Shown here in pieces: positions 13,009 through 13,812 of a stretch of 13,812 nucleotides of DNA; the first letter of the stretch is position 1; each line of letters opens with the position of its first letter. This DNA is from Thermofilaceae archaeon (lineage in GTDB: Archaea > Thermoproteota > Thermoprotei > Thermofilales > B69-G16), in the NCBI GenBank assembly GCA_027017165.1, contig JALURF010000114.1, positions 1 through 13,812 on the forward strand. Direction: 5' to 3'. The notes under the pieces are model-generated. The model worked only from the letters and a program-made list of their open reading frames with translations, was not told the origin of the DNA and did no database searches. Made by a program: the position numbers and the translations under genes.

Positions 13009-13800
13009 TCATACAATACTCCTGAGTAGACCCCTTAAACAGAATTTAAATGCCTGTATCCACCCGCTTTTTCTCATGAATTCTTTGCGTAATATGTGTA
13101 TTCTATAGCTTGGCGGGGGATGTGGGGTCCACGATATCCATTCCTTCAATCTGGCATGTTTAATAGTCTCCGAGAGAACAGTTTTTTCTATTGCAGAGGC
13201 AAGATGTAGTGAGTCGCTTATTGTTGTAGCTTCGAGATCTGCCCTTATTTCCATGATCTTAGCTACAAAGAAGAAGATAGTTAAGAACACGAACGTGATC
13301 GTTGCCTGTACGCCTATCGTGAATAACATTGGTAATTCGATAAAAAACAAATAGAATTGTACAGAGTATAACAGGCCTGTTAAAGCGTAGAAAATAAGGG
13401 TATCTCTGTGCTTTATATGACTAATTTCATGAGCTAGTACGGCTTTAAGCTCTTCTTCTTCAAGTTCCGCTATTAAGCCTGCAGTAACGGTTAATGTAGA
13501 AAATTTGCGGAAAAGACCCATAACTGTGGCATTCAAATCCAAAGATTTTTTTAGAAAAATTTTTGGAGGATGTAAGTTCATTTTTAGAGAAATTTCTCTG
13601 ACTAATGCAAAAACATTTCTTCTTATGATAAATATGTCATTTTCGTTGAGAGTTACATTGTGAAAGTTAGAGAAAAATTCGATTATTTTCTTTTTTTCCT
13701 TATTCACGACAAAGTCGTAAATCTTCTTTTTAATATCGTACATTTTTTTGAGTGATTTATCCCCCGCTTGCATCCAAGAAAGCGCATCAATGATTGTCAT
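13009..13800 (-). CDS. M48 family zinc metalloprotease, HtpX-like (5' end may extend past window)
   Basis: Membrane-embedded protease of the HtpX/Ste24 class, which degrades faulty membrane proteins. Seen in 263 residues: a Lys-rich N-terminal region, NATVMGLFRKFSTLTVTAGLI (90-110), the zinc motif HEISH at 124-128 (two His ligands and Glu catalyst), two membrane helices (about 136-158 and 162-182), the third ligand Glu184 in MEIRADLEA, and SWTPHPPPSYRI near 222-234, a familiar HtpX tail. Typical HtpX has two extra membrane helices before the catalytic region; here I see none, and the frame stays open for the 12 bases beyond ATG 13800, so the true start may be outside the window. Confidence 0.88.
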   Translation of the reverse strand: MTIIDALSWMQAGDKSLKKMYDIKKKIYDFVVNKEKKKIIEFFSNFHNVTLNENDIFIIRRNVFALVREISLKMNLHPPKIFLKKSLDLNATVMGLFRKFSTLTVTAGLIAELEEEELKAVLAHEISHIKHRDTLIFYALTGLLYSVQFYLFFIELPMLFTIGVQATITFVFLTIFFFVAKIMEIRADLEATTISDSLHLASAIEKTVLSETIKHARLKEWISWTPHPPPSYRIHILRKEFMRKSGWIQAFKFCLRGLLRSIV

Positions 13801-13812
13801 GTCCGAAAAGCC

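Noticed and set aside
1..13812. CRISPR arrays, insertion sequences, attachment sites, toxin-antitoxin or defence genes
   Set aside because: No regular direct repeats, terminal inverted repeats, transposase or integrase motifs were seen; the content is core archaeal housekeeping.

Overview
This is a gene-dense stretch of an archaeal chromosome, AT-rich, with GC-rich islands only where structured RNAs lie. The archaeal markers are an aRF1 release factor, the exosome subunit Csl4, RNA polymerase subunit L (Rpb11 type), archaeal DnaG, an archaeal-type UMP kinase, the D-aminoacyl-tRNA deacylase DtdA, TATA-like boxes about 26-32 nt upstream of many starts, and a tRNA intron flanked by a bulge-helix-bulge. 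GC-rich RNA genes in an AT-rich genome suggest a thermophile. The single-OB SSB with an Arg/Gly tail resembles that of Sulfolobus, so a TACK-group (Thermoproteota-like) archaeon is my best guess. No mobile element, CRISPR array or sign of transfer was seen.

Layout. 1-74: start of a leftward metallophosphoesterase. 147-1481: glycerate kinase, convergent with an SSB gene. 2051-2878: unknown membrane protein. 2879-3146: a non-coding island with two divergent RNA candidates. One is a minus-strand H/ACA guide whose pocket matches the peptidyl-transferase-centre segment of 23S rRNA. The other is a plus-strand, about 115-nt, highly structured RNA that ends just before dnaG. 3147-4388: dnaG, convergent with a TrmB-type regulator. 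The regulator sits 23 nt downstream of an intron-containing tRNA-Leu(UAG) and may be co-transcribed with it. 5321-6001: UMP kinase.

6124-9900 is a rightward information-processing cluster: aRF1, a METTL5-like methyltransferase, Csl4, a DUF2067-like protein, RpoL and a minimal RNase III-like protein. Junctions from csl4 onward are overlapping. 9958-11118 is a membrane-anchored transglutaminase-like protein, convergent with a zinc-ribbon membrane protein. 11778-12602 is DtdA, convergent with a small unknown helical protein. 13009 to the right edge is an M48 (HtpX-like) metalloprotease.

The common theme is RNA and translation: rRNA modification (H/ACA guide, METTL5-like enzyme), translation termination, tRNA proofreading, RNA decay (Csl4, and DnaG as its known exosome partner) and transcription (RpoL). 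The most noteworthy items are the H/ACA guide, the unidentified structured RNA before dnaG, the tRNA/TrmB junction, the NIKD variant in aRF1, and the RNase III-like gene in the RpoL operon.
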